A stretch of DNA of 32,384 nucleotides from positions 1 through 32,384 of the forward strand of contig JALRFG010000006.1 of NCBI GenBank assembly GCA_023253795.1, in the 5' to 3' direction. Position 1 is the first letter of the stretch. Each line of letters starts with the position of its first letter. Position numbers and translations under genes: made by a program. The notes below the pieces were generated by a model that saw only the letters and a list, made by a program, of their open reading frames with translations, was not told the DNA's origin and did no database searches. This document shows positions 8,526-16,604 of the stretch, one piece after another. Source of the DNA: Methylocystis sp. (lineage in GTDB: Bacteria > Pseudomonadota > Alphaproteobacteria > Rhizobiales > Beijerinckiaceae).

Positions 8526-9383
8526 TTACTTCTTCGGGGCGGCGGCGGCGGGCGCCGGCGGCGGATCGGTGCGCTCAACCTTGGCGCTCTCGCGCAGCTT
8601 CAGCACCAATTCGCTCTGCGCCTTCTGCACAACGTAACGCGCAACCTGATCCTTGATCTGATCGAGCGGCGGGAAGGTCTTCGGACGCGTTTGATCCAGC
8701 TTGATGATGTGCCAGCCAAATTGCGATTTCACCGGCTCGGAAAGCTGGCCCGGCTGCAGCTTCGCCGCCGCATCGGCGAATTCCGGCACCATGCGGTCCT
8801 TGGTGAACCAGCCGAGATCGCCGCCCTTGGAGCCCGGATCCTTCGACATTTCGTCGGCGACCTTGGCGAAATCTTCGCCGCTCTTGATGCGGGCCAGCGC
8901 TTTCTTGGCTTCTTCCTCGGTGGGGACGAGAATGTGATGTGCGTGAAATTCCGTCTCCGGTTTCTGGTTTTTCGCCGCCTCATCATAGGTCTGCTTGATC
9001 GCCGCATCGGTCGCCGCCGATTTCGCAACATTGCCGAGCAGCGTCTCCATCAGCGCCTTGTCGCGCAGATAGGCGAGTTTTTTGGCGAAGTCCGGCGTTT
9101 CGCCGAGCTTGTCAGCCTGCGCCTTCTGCACCACCAATTGTTCGTCGATCAGAAAATCGAGCACGTAAGCTTCGCGCGCCTTGCCTTCGAGCTGACGCGG
9201 AATGCCCGGGCCGAGGTCGTCCATCGCCATTTTAACGTCGTCATCGGTGATCTCGACGCCGTTGACCTTGGCGAGAACCTTGGCCTGCGCAGGCGCGACG
9301 CTCGCCGCAACGAGCAGGGCAAGTCCCATCGCGCCAAAGGCGGCGCGGGTCACGAAATGCGCATTTCCTTGAATTTTCAACAT
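8526..9383 (-). CDS. periplasmic parvulin-type peptidyl-prolyl cis-trans isomerase
   Basis: This is a 285-aa exported foldase of the SurA/PpiC/PrsA class. I start it at ATG 9383, 10 codons inside the track ORF, because GGAG sits 7 bp upstream and a signal peptide follows (VTRAAFGAMGLALLVAASVAPAQA). A SurA-N-like helical part follows (VNGVEITDDDVKMAMDDLG ... AYVLDFLIDEQLVVQKA). The parvulin domain is at about 145-233: FHAHHILVPTEEEAKKALARIKSGEDFAKVADEMSKDPGSKGGDLGWF ... FGWHIIKLD. A Pro/Ala-rich tail ends the protein. Such proteins help outer-membrane proteins fold. A separate terminator follows, so it is not co-transcribed with argJ. Confidence 0.9.
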   Translation of the reverse strand: MLKIQGNAHFVTRAAFGAMGLALLVAASVAPAQAKVLAKVNGVEITDDDVKMAMDDLGPGIPRQLEGKAREAYVLDFLIDEQLVVQKAQADKLGETPDFAKKLAYLRDKALMETLLGNVAKSAATDAAIKQTYDEAAKNQKPETEFHAHHILVPTEEEAKKALARIKSGEDFAKVADEMSKDPGSKGGDLGWFTKDRMVPEFADAAAKLQPGQLSEPVKSQFGWHIIKLDQTRPKTFPPLDQIKDQVARYVVQKAQSELVLKLRESAKVERTDPPPAPAAAAPKK

Positions 9384-9476
9384 GAACGGGCTCCAGAGAA
9401 CGGGGCGGAACACCCCAGATAGGCGGCGGGCGGCCTCATCACAAGGAGGCGCCAGCGCAGGAAGAACAGTCTGTTT

Positions 9477-12467
9477 CTATGCCGGGGGCGCGCCGGCTGA
9501 CAACTCCCCGCCCTCCGTGGCGCCCGCCGCCGGAAGCGGGCCGACGACTTGGGTGAAGACGTCGCGGGTCTTTTTCTCGGTCTCGCGCAAAAGCGCCTCA
9601 AGGCTGGAGAGATCCGGCGCATCGGCGGCGCGACGCAAAAGATCGGCGAGGCCGCGCGTGGCGTCGGCCGGACGGAAGGCGTCGTCGATGGCGAGACGCA
9701 TCAGTTGCGTCAGTCCTTGGTAAAGCGCCGAAGCGGCGATGAGCGTCTCCGCCGCGCCGGGATCGAGCACGCCGGCGTCGCGCAGATTGATCAGAGCCTT
9801 TGGCGTCGTCGTGGAGAAAATCTCCGGCCGCGCCGGTCCCTCGCGCAACATCAGATATTGCGCGAGAAATTCGATGTCGATTAGTCCGCCGGCGACCTGC
9901 TTCACCTCCCAGGGATTGGTCGAGCCCTTTTCCTGCTCCAGCCGCCGCCGCATCGACAGCACGTCGTCTTTGAGCTTTTGCGGATCGACGGGATTGGTGA
10001 GCGCCGTGCGGATCGCGCTTTCGACGCGCGCCGCGAACGCTTCCGGCGCGCCGATCACGCGGGCGCGGGTGAGCGCCATATGCTCCCAGGTCCAGGCTTC
10101 TGTCGCCTGATAATCGATGAAGCTCGCGATGCTGACAGCGATGGGGCCCTTGTTGCCGGAAGGCCGCAGGCGGAAATCGGTTTCATAGAGTAGGCCTTCG
10201 GCGGTGGGCGCCGAGAGCGCAGTGATCAGCCGTTGCGTTAAACGCGCATAATATTGCGCGGTCGAAAGCGATCGTTCGCCGCCAATCGATTCCGCCAGCG
10301 GATCGGCGTCGTAGAGCAACATCAGATCGAGATCGGATGCTGCGGTCATCTCGCGCCCGCCAAGCTTGCCCATCGCGACAATCGCCGCTGCGCCGCCGTC
10401 AATACGGCCATGCGCGCGTTCAAACTCTGTCGTGACGCGTTCGAAGAGACCGGTGATGAGCGTTTCGGCGAGACGCGTATAGGCGGCGCCGGCTTCCGTC
10501 ACCGACAGCGAGCCGATCAACACGCGCACCCCGATCAGGAATTTTTGTTCCTGTCCAAAAATGCGGGCGCGATCCAGCGCATCTTCATAAGACGCCGACT
10601 CGGCAAATTGGGCGGCGAGCCGCTGTCGCAGATCATCGGCGTTGGGGACTGTTTCGAAAAAACTCGGCTCCAGCACAGCGCCAACGACGCGCGGACGGCG
10701 CGAGATTGTTTCCGCCAGTTTGGGTGCGGCGCCCATGATGGCGGCCAGCAGATTGAGCAGGCGCGGTTGCGACACCAGCAGCGAAAAGAGCTGCACGCCC
10801 GTCGGCAGACGACTGACAAGCTTGTCGAACGCAATAAACGCCTTGTCGGCGTTCTCGGTGCGCGCCAATGCCTCCAGCAGCGCCGGCGTGAGTTCGGTGA
10901 GACGTTCGCGCGCCACAGTGGATCGCGTCGCGGCATAGCGGCCGAAATGCCAGCCGCGAATGGTTTCAGTCACTGTTTTCGGACTGGCGTAGCCCATCTG
11001 CGCCAGAGTTTCGAGCGTTTCGGGATCGTCGTCGTCGCCGGTGAAAACGAGATTGCCGGTCGACGACGTCAGCTCTGGCGCGGTTTCGAACAGGCGCGCG
11101 TAATATCCCTGCACCGTATCGAGGCGCTGGATCAGCGCGTCAGCGAATTCCGCATAGCTGGCGAAGCCCATCATGCGGCCAATATTGGCGACGCCTTCTT
11201 CCGTATCCGGCAGTGTGTGTTTCTGTTCGTCGGCGACCATCTGGATGCGATGTTCGACATCGCGCAAAAACAGATAGGCCTCGCGCAGCGCGTCGCGCGC
11301 CTGAGTCTCCACCCAGCCGCTTTCGACAAGCTGATCGAGCATCGGCAGGGTCTCGCGCCCGCGCAGGCGCGGATCGCGGCCGCCGGTGATGAGCTGCTGC
11401 GTCTGGGTGAAAAACTCGATTTCGCGAATGCCGCCGCGTCCGAGTTTAATGTTGTGGCCAAGCACGGCGATCTTACCGTGACCCTTGTGGGCGTGGATTT
11501 GCCGTTTGATCGAATGCACATCGGCGATGGCGGCGAAATCGAAATATTTGCGCCAGATGAAGGGCGACAATTCCTTGAGGAATTCCTCGCCGGCGAAAAG
11601 ATCGCCGGCGACCGGGCGCGCCTTGATATAGGCGGCGCGTTCCCAGTTCTGCCCCATGCTCTCGTAATAACTCAGCGCAGCAGTGAGCGGGAGGGCGATG
11701 GGCGTCGCGCCCGGATCGGGCCGCAGACGCAGATCGGTGCGAAACACATAACCTTCATCGGTGTGTTCGCTCATGATTTTGACGACGCGTTTGGTCATCC
11801 GCACGAAGAAATCGACATCCTCCAGCGGATCGGCGAGGCGCACGCGGTCGCGGTCGAAGAAAACGATCAGATCGATGTCGGAGGAATAATTCAGCTCATA
11901 GGCGCCGCCCTTGCCCATGCCGAGAAAAATCCAGCCCGAGCCGCGCTCGGGATCGCGTTGATCGGCGAGTTCGATCTTGCCGCGCGACTCCGCTTCGCGC
12001 AGCGTGAAGCGGATCGCCGCCGACAGCGTGGCGTCGGCGATGCGGGTCAGCGCGGCGGTCGCCTCCAGCGTGCCCCAGACTTTGGAAAGATCGGAAAGCG
12101 CAATCACCAGCGCCGCCTCCTGTTTGACGCGCCGCAGCTGGCGCATCAATTCGGCTTCGTCGTCGGTAGCGAATTCTTTCGTGGCGGTTATGAGCTGTTC
12201 GATCCGCGTCGCTGGCTCGCTGGCGAGGGCGCGGGCGAGCCGGGCGGGATTGCGGGCGCCAAGATCGGCGAGATAGGTCGAGGAGCCAAAGACTCCGAAG
12301 ACGAGATCGCGCGCTTTTGGCCTGAGGGAGAAAAGCGCCGCGAGCACGCCATCTCCGGCCGCGTCCTTTTCGAGCGCATGGGCCAGCGCCCGCTCCGCCG
12401 CCTCGCGGTGGGCGGGATCGATGAACACTCTGGCGCGGTCGATGAGGGCGTCGGCGTCGGGCGTCAA
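9477..12467 (-). CDS. glnE: bifunctional glutamine synthetase adenylyltransferase/adenylyl-removing enzyme
   Basis: This 996-aa protein controls glutamine synthetase by adding or removing AMP on its regulatory tyrosine, under control of PII (GlnB). Two nucleotidyltransferase domains are visible: the N-terminal de-adenylylase near residues 183-205 (GMGKGGAYELNYSSDIDLIVFFD) and the C-terminal adenylylase near 695-720 (AMGKLGGREMTAASDLDLMLLYD). Each has the paired-Asp metal motif. Linker motifs such as GRGGIREIEFFTQTQQLITGG and KQVAGGLIDIEFLAQYLML are also family-typical, and length is standard. The start is TTG 12467 with AAGGAAAAAG upstream. It diverges from the DUF815 gene. Nothing is broken, although a 754-aa antisense ORF shadows it. 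Confidence 0.95.
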   Translation of the reverse strand: MTPDADALIDRARVFIDPAHREAAERALAHALEKDAAGDGVLAALFSLRPKARDLVFGVFGSSTYLADLGARNPARLARALASEPATRIEQLITATKEFATDDEAELMRQLRRVKQEAALVIALSDLSKVWGTLEATAALTRIADATLSAAIRFTLREAESRGKIELADQRDPERGSGWIFLGMGKGGAYELNYSSDIDLIVFFDRDRVRLADPLEDVDFFVRMTKRVVKIMSEHTDEGYVFRTDLRLRPDPGATPIALPLTAALSYYESMGQNWERAAYIKARPVAGDLFAGEEFLKELSPFIWRKYFDFAAIADVHSIKRQIHAHKGHGKIAVLGHNIKLGRGGIREIEFFTQTQQLITGGRDPRLRGRETLPMLDQLVESGWVETQARDALREAYLFLRDVEHRIQMVADEQKHTLPDTEEGVANIGRMMGFASYAEFADALIQRLDTVQGYYARLFETAPELTSSTGNLVFTGDDDDPETLETLAQMGYASPKTVTETIRGWHFGRYAATRSTVARERLTELTPALLEALARTENADKAFIAFDKLVSRLPTGVQLFSLLVSQPRLLNLLAAIMGAAPKLAETISRRPRVVGAVLEPSFFETVPNADDLRQRLAAQFAESASYEDALDRARIFGQEQKFLIGVRVLIGSLSVTEAGAAYTRLAETLITGLFERVTTEFERAHGRIDGGAAAIVAMGKLGGREMTAASDLDLMLLYDADPLAESIGGERSLSTAQYYARLTQRLITALSAPTAEGLLYETDFRLRPSGNKGPIAVSIASFIDYQATEAWTWEHMALTRARVIGAPEAFAARVESAIRTALTNPVDPQKLKDDVLSMRRRLEQEKGSTNPWEVKQVAGGLIDIEFLAQYLMLREGPARPEIFSTTTPKALINLRDAGVLDPGAAETLIAASALYQGLTQLMRLAIDDAFRPADATRGLADLLRRAADAPDLSSLEALLRETEKKTRDVFTQVVGPLPAAGATEGGELSAGAPPA

Positions 12468-12490
12468 AAGGCTTTTTCCTTCGGCGGGCG

Positions 12491-12519
12491 TTCGAAGCGG
12501 GCTGTCCTTACCCTATAAT
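12491..12519 (+). promoter_or_regulatory. candidate sigma-70-type promoter of the DUF815 gene
   Basis: A perfect TATAAT (12514-12519) lies 40 bp upstream of the DUF815 ATG in the 92-bp divergent gap with glnE. At 17-bp spacing the -35 is TTCGAA, a weak match. The downstream distance allows a normal leader. Confidence 0.4.
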
Positions 12520-12559
12520 CCCCCGTGACCCGCAAATCAGCCCATGAGCCGGAAACCAA

Positions 12560-13408
12560 ATGTCGCAACATGATCTCGCCGCCCCCCTGATCCGCATCGC
12601 CGAGGCGCTGGAGCGGCTGGCCCCACCGGCCCCGCCGGCGCCTGATTTTGCTGTCGCCGAGGCTTTTGTCTGGCGCGCGTCGGGGGGAGTCTTTCAGCCG
12701 GTCGCGCGGGTCAATCGCACGCCGCTTGAGCTGCTCACGGGGGTGGATCGCCAGCGCGACATTCTGTTTGGCAACACCTCCCGTTTTGCGCAGGGCTTTC
12801 CCGCCAATAACGCCTTGCTCTGGGGGGCGCGCGGCATGGGCAAATCCTCGCTGGTCAAAAGCGTGCATGGCGCGCTGGCCGGGGAGCGGCGGCTGAAGCT
12901 CGTCGAAATCCATCGCGAGGATATTGAGGCGCTGCCGGATTTGCTCGGCGTGCTGGCGCGCGCGCCTTTCCGCTTCATCGTTTTTTGTGACGATCTTTCC
13001 TTCGATGGCCCGGAGACCAGCTACAAGGCGCTGAAAACCGCGCTGGAGGGCGGCGTCGAAGGGCGGCCGGAGAATGTGATCTTCTACGCCACCTCAAACC
13101 GGCGTCATCTGATGCCGCGCGACATGATGGAGAATGAACGCGCCAGCGCGATCGATCCGGGCGAAGTGATCGAGGAGAAGGTCTCGCTTTCCGATCGTTT
13201 TGGCCTGTGGATCGGTTTCTATAATTGCAGCCAGGACGATTATCTCGCGATGATCTTTGGCTATGTCGCCCATTATGGACTTTCCGCGCCGCCCGAGACC
13301 ATTCGCGCCGAAGCGCTGGAATGGTCGATCACTCGCGGCGCGCGTTCAGGACGCGTCGCCTGGCAATATATTTGCGATCTCGCGGGACGGCTCGGGAAGA
13401 CGCTGTAG
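12560..13408 (+). CDS. DUF815 family AAA-type ATPase
   Basis: This 282-aa protein matches the DUF815 ATP-binding family, common across alphaproteobacteria and without a settled function. It has a P-loop near residues 89-97 (LLWGARGMGKSSLVKSVHGAL), a Walker B-like FIVFCDDLSFDGPETSYKALKTALEGG, and a sensor-like block VIFYATSNRRHLMPRDMMENE. The conserved DRFGLWIGFYNCSQDDYLAMI and the C-terminal helical lid (EALEWSITRGARSGRVAWQYICDLAG) follow. It is a single gene facing glnE divergently and converging on a cupin gene 18 bp away. Family identity is strong; no substrate or partner can be read. Confidence 0.88.
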   Translation: MSQHDLAAPLIRIAEALERLAPPAPPAPDFAVAEAFVWRASGGVFQPVARVNRTPLELLTGVDRQRDILFGNTSRFAQGFPANNALLWGARGMGKSSLVKSVHGALAGERRLKLVEIHREDIEALPDLLGVLARAPFRFIVFCDDLSFDGPETSYKALKTALEGGVEGRPENVIFYATSNRRHLMPRDMMENERASAIDPGEVIEEKVSLSDRFGLWIGFYNCSQDDYLAMIFGYVAHYGLSAPPETIRAEALEWSITRGARSGRVAWQYICDLAGRLGKTL

Positions 13409-13426
13409 CGGTTAACGCGCGAGCGT

Positions 13427-13870
13427 TTATTTCTTTGCATCCGCCGGCAACGGGATCAGCGATGTCTTGCCTTCGGGCAGCGTCGCCGGCAGCACTTCCG
13501 AATTATGCAGCACGACCGGAGTCTTGCCGGCGTTGCGCGCCTCATGCGACTCGTCGCCGGTTTCGGTGAAGCAGTCGCCGGCCTTATAGAGCGTCGTCTG
13601 TCCGCGAAACACATAGGTGAGTTCGCCCGAGAGGATGCAACGCGCACCCGGCCCCAGATGGTGATGCGGCTTCATATAGCCGTCGGGATCGATGGTCACT
13701 TCGGTGACGCGCAATTGATATTTGCCGTTTAGTTCCGAAAGATGTCCGAACTCGACGATCTGCGCGCGCGTCTTGCCGTGAAAGCCTTTCACATCGACGG
13801 CGCCGTCGGCCAGCGCGGGGGCGACGAATAGCAGCGGGAGCACGCCGGCAAGTTTTGCAAGATGGTTCAT
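13427..13870 (-). CDS. secreted cupin-domain protein
   Basis: This 147-aa protein has a signal peptide (MNHLAKLAGVLPLLFVAPALADG) and a single cupin barrel. Cupin motif 1 is seen as GYMKPHHHLGPGARCILSGELTYVFRG and motif 2 as AGDCFTETGDESHEARNAGKTPVVLHNSEVLP. The HxH pair and the motif-2 histidine are present, but the motif-1 glutamate that usually completes the metal site seems replaced (GARC), so metal binding is uncertain. The stop is followed by a short gap to the converging DUF815 gene. Single-domain periplasmic cupins of this kind have no common function. The gene lies 18 bp downstream of nth on the same strand and may share its transcript. Confidence 0.75.
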   Translation of the reverse strand: MNHLAKLAGVLPLLFVAPALADGAVDVKGFHGKTRAQIVEFGHLSELNGKYQLRVTEVTIDPDGYMKPHHHLGPGARCILSGELTYVFRGQTTLYKAGDCFTETGDESHEARNAGKTPVVLHNSEVLPATLPEGKTSLIPLPADAKK

Positions 13871-13888
13871 ATCGTCTCCATTATGTTT

Positions 13889-14584
13889 CTAGCTTTCGGC
13901 GGTCTTGTCCGGATAGCGGCACAGATCGGCGATGAGGCAGCGGTCGCAGGCGGGCTTACGCGCTTTGCAAATATAGCGCCCATGCAGGATCAGCCAATGA
14001 TGCGCGTGCAGCCGGTAGGCCTCCGGCACGACCCTCTCCAACCCAGCCTCCACCGCTTCCGGCGTTTTGCCTTTGGCGAGCGGCAGCCGGTTCGATACAC
14101 GGAAAATATGGGTGTCGACGGCGATGGTCGGCTGATGAAAGGCGATGTTGAGCACGACATTCGCCGTCTTGCGGCCGACGCCGGGCAGCGCGATCAGTTC
14201 GTCACGGGTTTGCGGCACCGCGCCATGATGACGTTCGATCAGCAGGCGTGACAGCGCGACGACATTCTTCGCCTTTGCGCGAAACAGGCCGATGGTCTTG
14301 ATCGCCTCGCGCACCTTGTCTTCGCCTAGCGCCGCCATTTTGGCGGGCGTGTCGGCAAGCGCGAAGAGGGCCGGCGTCGCCTTGTTGACGCCGGCGTCCG
14401 TCGCTTGGGCGGAAAGCACGACGGCGACAAGCAAAGTGAAGGAGTTGGTGTAATAAAGCTCGCCTTTCGGCTCGGGAGTGGCGGCGGCGAAGCGCGCGAA
14501 AATCTCTTCGATGCGCCTGGCTTCGGCGGCGCTGGGGCGTCGACGCGGGGCGGCAGATTTCGCGGGGGAGTTTTTTCCGACCAT
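13889..14584 (-). CDS. nth: endonuclease III (DNA glycosylase/AP lyase)
   Basis: This protein of 231 aa (from ATG 14584; the track's 256-aa start would overlap the divergent gene) excises oxidised pyrimidines and nicks abasic sites in base excision repair. The helix-hairpin-helix with catalytic lysine is LPGVGRKTANVVL, and the catalytic aspartate is in IAVDTHIFRVSNRL. The C-terminal [4Fe-4S] cluster ligands are all present in CKARKPACDRCLIADLC (C-x6-C-x2-C-x5-C). The N-terminus is Lys/Arg-rich (MVGKNSPAKSAAPRRRPSA), as in relatives. The SD is weak, so the start may be a few codons off. Confidence 0.94.
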   Translation of the reverse strand: MVGKNSPAKSAAPRRRPSAAEARRIEEIFARFAAATPEPKGELYYTNSFTLLVAVVLSAQATDAGVNKATPALFALADTPAKMAALGEDKVREAIKTIGLFRAKAKNVVALSRLLIERHHGAVPQTRDELIALPGVGRKTANVVLNIAFHQPTIAVDTHIFRVSNRLPLAKGKTPEAVEAGLERVVPEAYRLHAHHWLILHGRYICKARKPACDRCLIADLCRYPDKTAES

Positions 14585-14636
14585 AATTGGCGTTATAACT
14601 TGCCGGTTGGTGGGACGATAGCGTCGGGTTGCTCTG

Positions 14637-15128
14637 ATGTCCGAAGCCTTCGAGCGCAAGATTTACGCAGCGCGGCTCCAGCCGCATCGCTCGCTGACGC
14701 CGCGCGGCTTCACCGTATTTATCCTTGGCTTCTGTCTGGCGCAGGTGATTCTGGCGCTGCCGTTTCTGGTGATGGGCGCATGGCCCGTCGCCGGTTTCAT
14801 GGGGCTTGATGCGCTGGCGCTCTATATCGCCTTCAAGATCAGCTTCCGTTCGGCGCGAGCTTATGAAACCCTCGATTTGACGCCGATTGAGCTTATCCAC
14901 GCCAAGATTGGCGTGCGCGGCCATCGACGCGAATGGCGGTTTAATCCGGGCTGGGTGCGGCTGGAGCAGGAAACTCATGAGGAGTTCGGCGTGCAGCGGC
15001 TGGCGCTGGCGTCGCATGGCGAACGTATTGAAATCGGCGCATTTCTCGGGCCCGATCAAAAGGCCGAACTGGCGCGAGATTTGCGTAAGGCGCTGGCGCT
15101 GGCACGACAGGGGCCGCGCTTCGATTGA
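14637..15128 (+). CDS. DUF2244 family membrane protein
   Basis: This 163-aa protein has two adjacent membrane helices (about residues 24-44, FTVFILGFCLAQVILALPFLV, and 46-66, AWPVAGFMGLDALALYIAF). A soluble domain follows with the DUF2244 pattern RSARAYETLDLTPIELIHAKIGVRGHRREWRFNPGWVRLE ... LASHGERIEIGAFLGPDQKAELARDLRKAL. DUF2244 proteins are common and uncharacterised in alphaproteobacteria, often close to nth, as here, where the two genes diverge across 52 bp. It ends one base before the converging DedA stop. A TATAAC box at 14594-14599 could be its -10. Confidence 0.88.
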   Translation: MSEAFERKIYAARLQPHRSLTPRGFTVFILGFCLAQVILALPFLVMGAWPVAGFMGLDALALYIAFKISFRSARAYETLDLTPIELIHAKIGVRGHRREWRFNPGWVRLEQETHEEFGVQRLALASHGERIEIGAFLGPDQKAELARDLRKALALARQGPRFD

Positions 15129-15791
15129 TTATATCTGTGCGTGTGTTTGCGCGGCGCGGGCGGCGAACAGGGCGTCGGCCTCCTGCATCAGTCGCGCTTC
15201 ATGACGACGGTAATAGCGCCAGAGCATGAACAGGGCGGCGAGCAAGGCGCCGAAGGCGAAACGCGCGACGCCGCCTTCCATCTGCTCAAAACCGGCGGTC
15301 ATGTAATAGGCGCCGAAGCCGAAGAGAGACGACCAGACCACACCGCCTGCTGCATTATAAATCATGAATAGTTTCAATGGCAGACGATTGGCGCCGGCGA
15401 GCAGGGCCGCGAAAATGCGCAGCAGCGTAATGAAGCGTCCGAAGAACACGACGGCTCCGCCCCATTTGTAAAACAAATATTGGCTTAGCCGGAATTTTTC
15501 CGGTCCCAGCCCGATGCGCGCGCCATGGCGTTCGAGGAAGCCGACGCCATAACGCCGACCGATCCAGTAACCAAGATTGTCGCCAAGGATGGCGCCGAAT
15601 GCGGCGGCGGCGATAACGCCGCCAATGTCCATGGCGCCGGTGAGCCGCGCATAGACCGCCGCGCCGATCAGCAGCGTTTCGCCTGGCAGAGGCAGGCCGG
15701 CGCTTTCCAGCGCGACGACGCCGCAAATCGCCCCATAGCCCCAGACGGAGAGCAGCGCGGCAATCTGGGTTTGATCAAGAATCTGCGCCAT
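15129..15791 (-). CDS. DedA family membrane protein
   Basis: This 220-aa inner-membrane protein of the DedA/VTT (SNARE-associated) superfamily shows typical blocks: ESAGLPLPGETLLIGAAVYA, GAILGDNLGYWIGRRYGVGFLERHG, KFRLSQYLFYKWGGAVVFFGRFITLLRIFAALLAGANRLPLKLFMIYNAAGGVVW. The glutamate and arginine reported as functionally important in DedA proteins have counterparts here (PGET, GRFITLLR). Members act as lipid flippases or scramblases, including undecaprenyl-phosphate recycling, and affect proton-motive-force homeostasis. Which subgroup this belongs to cannot be told. It converges directly on the DUF2244 gene with no intergenic terminator. Confidence 0.9.
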   Translation of the reverse strand: MAQILDQTQIAALLSVWGYGAICGVVALESAGLPLPGETLLIGAAVYARLTGAMDIGGVIAAAAFGAILGDNLGYWIGRRYGVGFLERHGARIGLGPEKFRLSQYLFYKWGGAVVFFGRFITLLRIFAALLAGANRLPLKLFMIYNAAGGVVWSSLFGFGAYYMTAGFEQMEGGVARFAFGALLAALFMLWRYYRRHEARLMQEADALFAARAAQTHAQI

Positions 15792-15850
15792 AATGCGCTA
15801 TGGCTCCTGCGTTAATGCCGGAAACCTTTTCGCATATTGGCGGATAAAGA

Positions 15851-15876
15851 AAAAGCGGCGCTCGCAAGCGCCGCTT
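15851..15876 (-). terminator. rho-independent terminator of the 117-aa gene
   Basis: AAGCGGCGCT-CGCA-AGCGCCGCTT is a perfect 10-bp stem with a 4-nt loop. On the minus strand it is followed by TTTTTCTTTATCC. It lies about 30 bp past the stop of the 15906-16259 gene, supporting that ORF as a real transcribed unit. Confidence 0.8.
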
Positions 15877-15905
15877 AAACAAACGGGATCATGCGGGTCT
15901 ACGGA

Positions 15906-16259
15906 TCAGCATAAATGCTGGCCGCTATAGGCGAGGTTGGTTCGCATGATCGGGGCCAGAACCAGAGCGGCGTCGCCGGGCATCAGGCTCTCGCGCAAAG
16001 CGCCCTCGAGCAGCGTCCGCAAGCCTTCCAGCAGGGGCTGGTCGTCGCTGACGATTTTCTCGCGCAGGGATTCGCGCGTCGATGCGTCGGCGTGATGCGC
16101 GAAATCATGAATGACGCCAACAACGAAAGCGCCAGCGCTCACGCCCTTTTCCCGGGCGGCGACATTGACGTTTTCGGCGAAACGACCGCCAAGGCAGCAC
16201 AGCGCCGCTTCTGCGACCTTTTCATTCGAGCAGGAATGGATCAAATCAGCAATCAACAT
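15906..16259 (-). CDS. hypothetical protein, 117 aa, Pho-box promoter
   Basis: I do not recognise this protein. It is soluble, with no signal peptide or membrane helix, and rich in Ala, Leu and Glu: MLIADLIHSCSNEKVAEAALCCLGGRFAENVNVAAREKGV ... HDFAHHADASTRESLREKIV ... LLEGALRESLMPGDAALVLAPIMRTNLAYSGQHLC. It has a CC pair near the start, HDFAHHAD in the middle, a C-terminal Cys and several helix-like stretches. Evidence that it is a gene: a strong SD (GGAGGGAGGT just before the ATG), a Pho-box-like promoter with a correctly spaced -10 upstream, and a clean terminator downstream. It stands alone between dedA and a small-ORF/gloA unit. A phosphate-starvation role is inferred from the promoter only. 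The overlapping plus ORF (15915-16349) is a shadow. Confidence 0.65.
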   Translation of the reverse strand: MLIADLIHSCSNEKVAEAALCCLGGRFAENVNVAAREKGVSAGAFVVGVIHDFAHHADASTRESLREKIVSDDQPLLEGLRTLLEGALRESLMPGDAALVLAPIMRTNLAYSGQHLC

Positions 16260-16318
16260 GACCTCCCTCCGTCTCTCGCGCCAAAACGCAACCGACTTCG
16301 CAACTTCATGCCAGCGCC

Positions 16319-16352
16319 ATTATGCGGCTCTTGCATGACAGTTTCATGAACG
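16319..16352 (-). promoter_or_regulatory. Pho-box-like PhoB-dependent promoter
   Basis: The minus strand reads CGTTCAT-GAAA-CTGTCAT: two 7-mer direct repeats with a 4-bp spacer, 15 of 18 positions matching the Pho-box form CTGTCAT-AAAA-CTGTCAT. Exactly 10 bp later (GCAAGAGCCG) comes CATAAT (16319-16324), a good -10. This box-to-10 spacing is that of classical PhoB promoters, where the box replaces the -35. It would give a leader of roughly 50-55 nt before the 117-aa ORF. Confidence 0.5.
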
Positions 16353-16493
16353 GACGCGCCGGGAGGGAAGTCAGCGCATGTCCAGACTCAGCATTCCTTC
16401 CCGATCGTCGTTCATTTTCTTTTTATTGACCTTCTTTATGAAGGTTTACGGATGGCTGTGCGTTCGCATCATGCCTGACCGTTCATCATCAGC

Positions 16494-16559
16494 CTATTCT
16501 GCAAACGCCGTATTGTCGCCTGTCGTTCCCTTTTTTTCATAAAATTCGTCGCTGCACAT
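16494..16559 (-). CDS. candidate small ORF, 21 aa
   Basis: Too short for the ORF track. The minus strand has GAGGAG, 5 bp, then an ATG opening MCSDEFYEKKGTTGDNTAFAE and a TAG stop. The SD and spacing are better than for many real genes here. It begins 45 bp after the gloA stop on the same strand and could be the tail of that transcript. The peptide is hydrophilic and acidic with one Cys; I recognise no family. It is not like PqqA or methanobactin precursors. A chance ORF is quite possible at this size. Confidence 0.3.
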   Translation of the reverse strand: MCSDEFYEKKGTTGDNTAFAE

Positions 16560-16604
16560 GCTCACTCCTCAGTGCAATGCGAAATATGCGGCGCCGCAAA
16601 ATGC

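Larger units (their letters stand above)
16260..16604. other. 345-bp intergenic region (Pho promoter, hairpin, small ORF)
   Basis: This is the only stretch above 300 bases without a long gene. On the minus strand it holds a candidate 21-aa ORF (16494-16559), a small inverted repeat ACCTTC-TTTAT-GAAGGT (16429-16445) with no U tract, the Pho-box-like promoter (16319-16352), and the leader of the 117-aa gene. TGCGGCGCCGCA at 16587-16598, just past the gloA stop, is a perfect palindrome without a U tract. I saw no tRNA or recognisable riboswitch. Confidence 0.6.

Noticed and set aside
10254-12518. 754-aa plus ORF antisense to glnE
   Set aside because: The opposite strand is an intact 996-aa GlnE with both catalytic domains; this is its shadow.
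15915-16349. 144-aa plus ORF opposite the 117-aa gene
   Set aside because: SD, promoter and terminator all point to the minus-strand gene instead.
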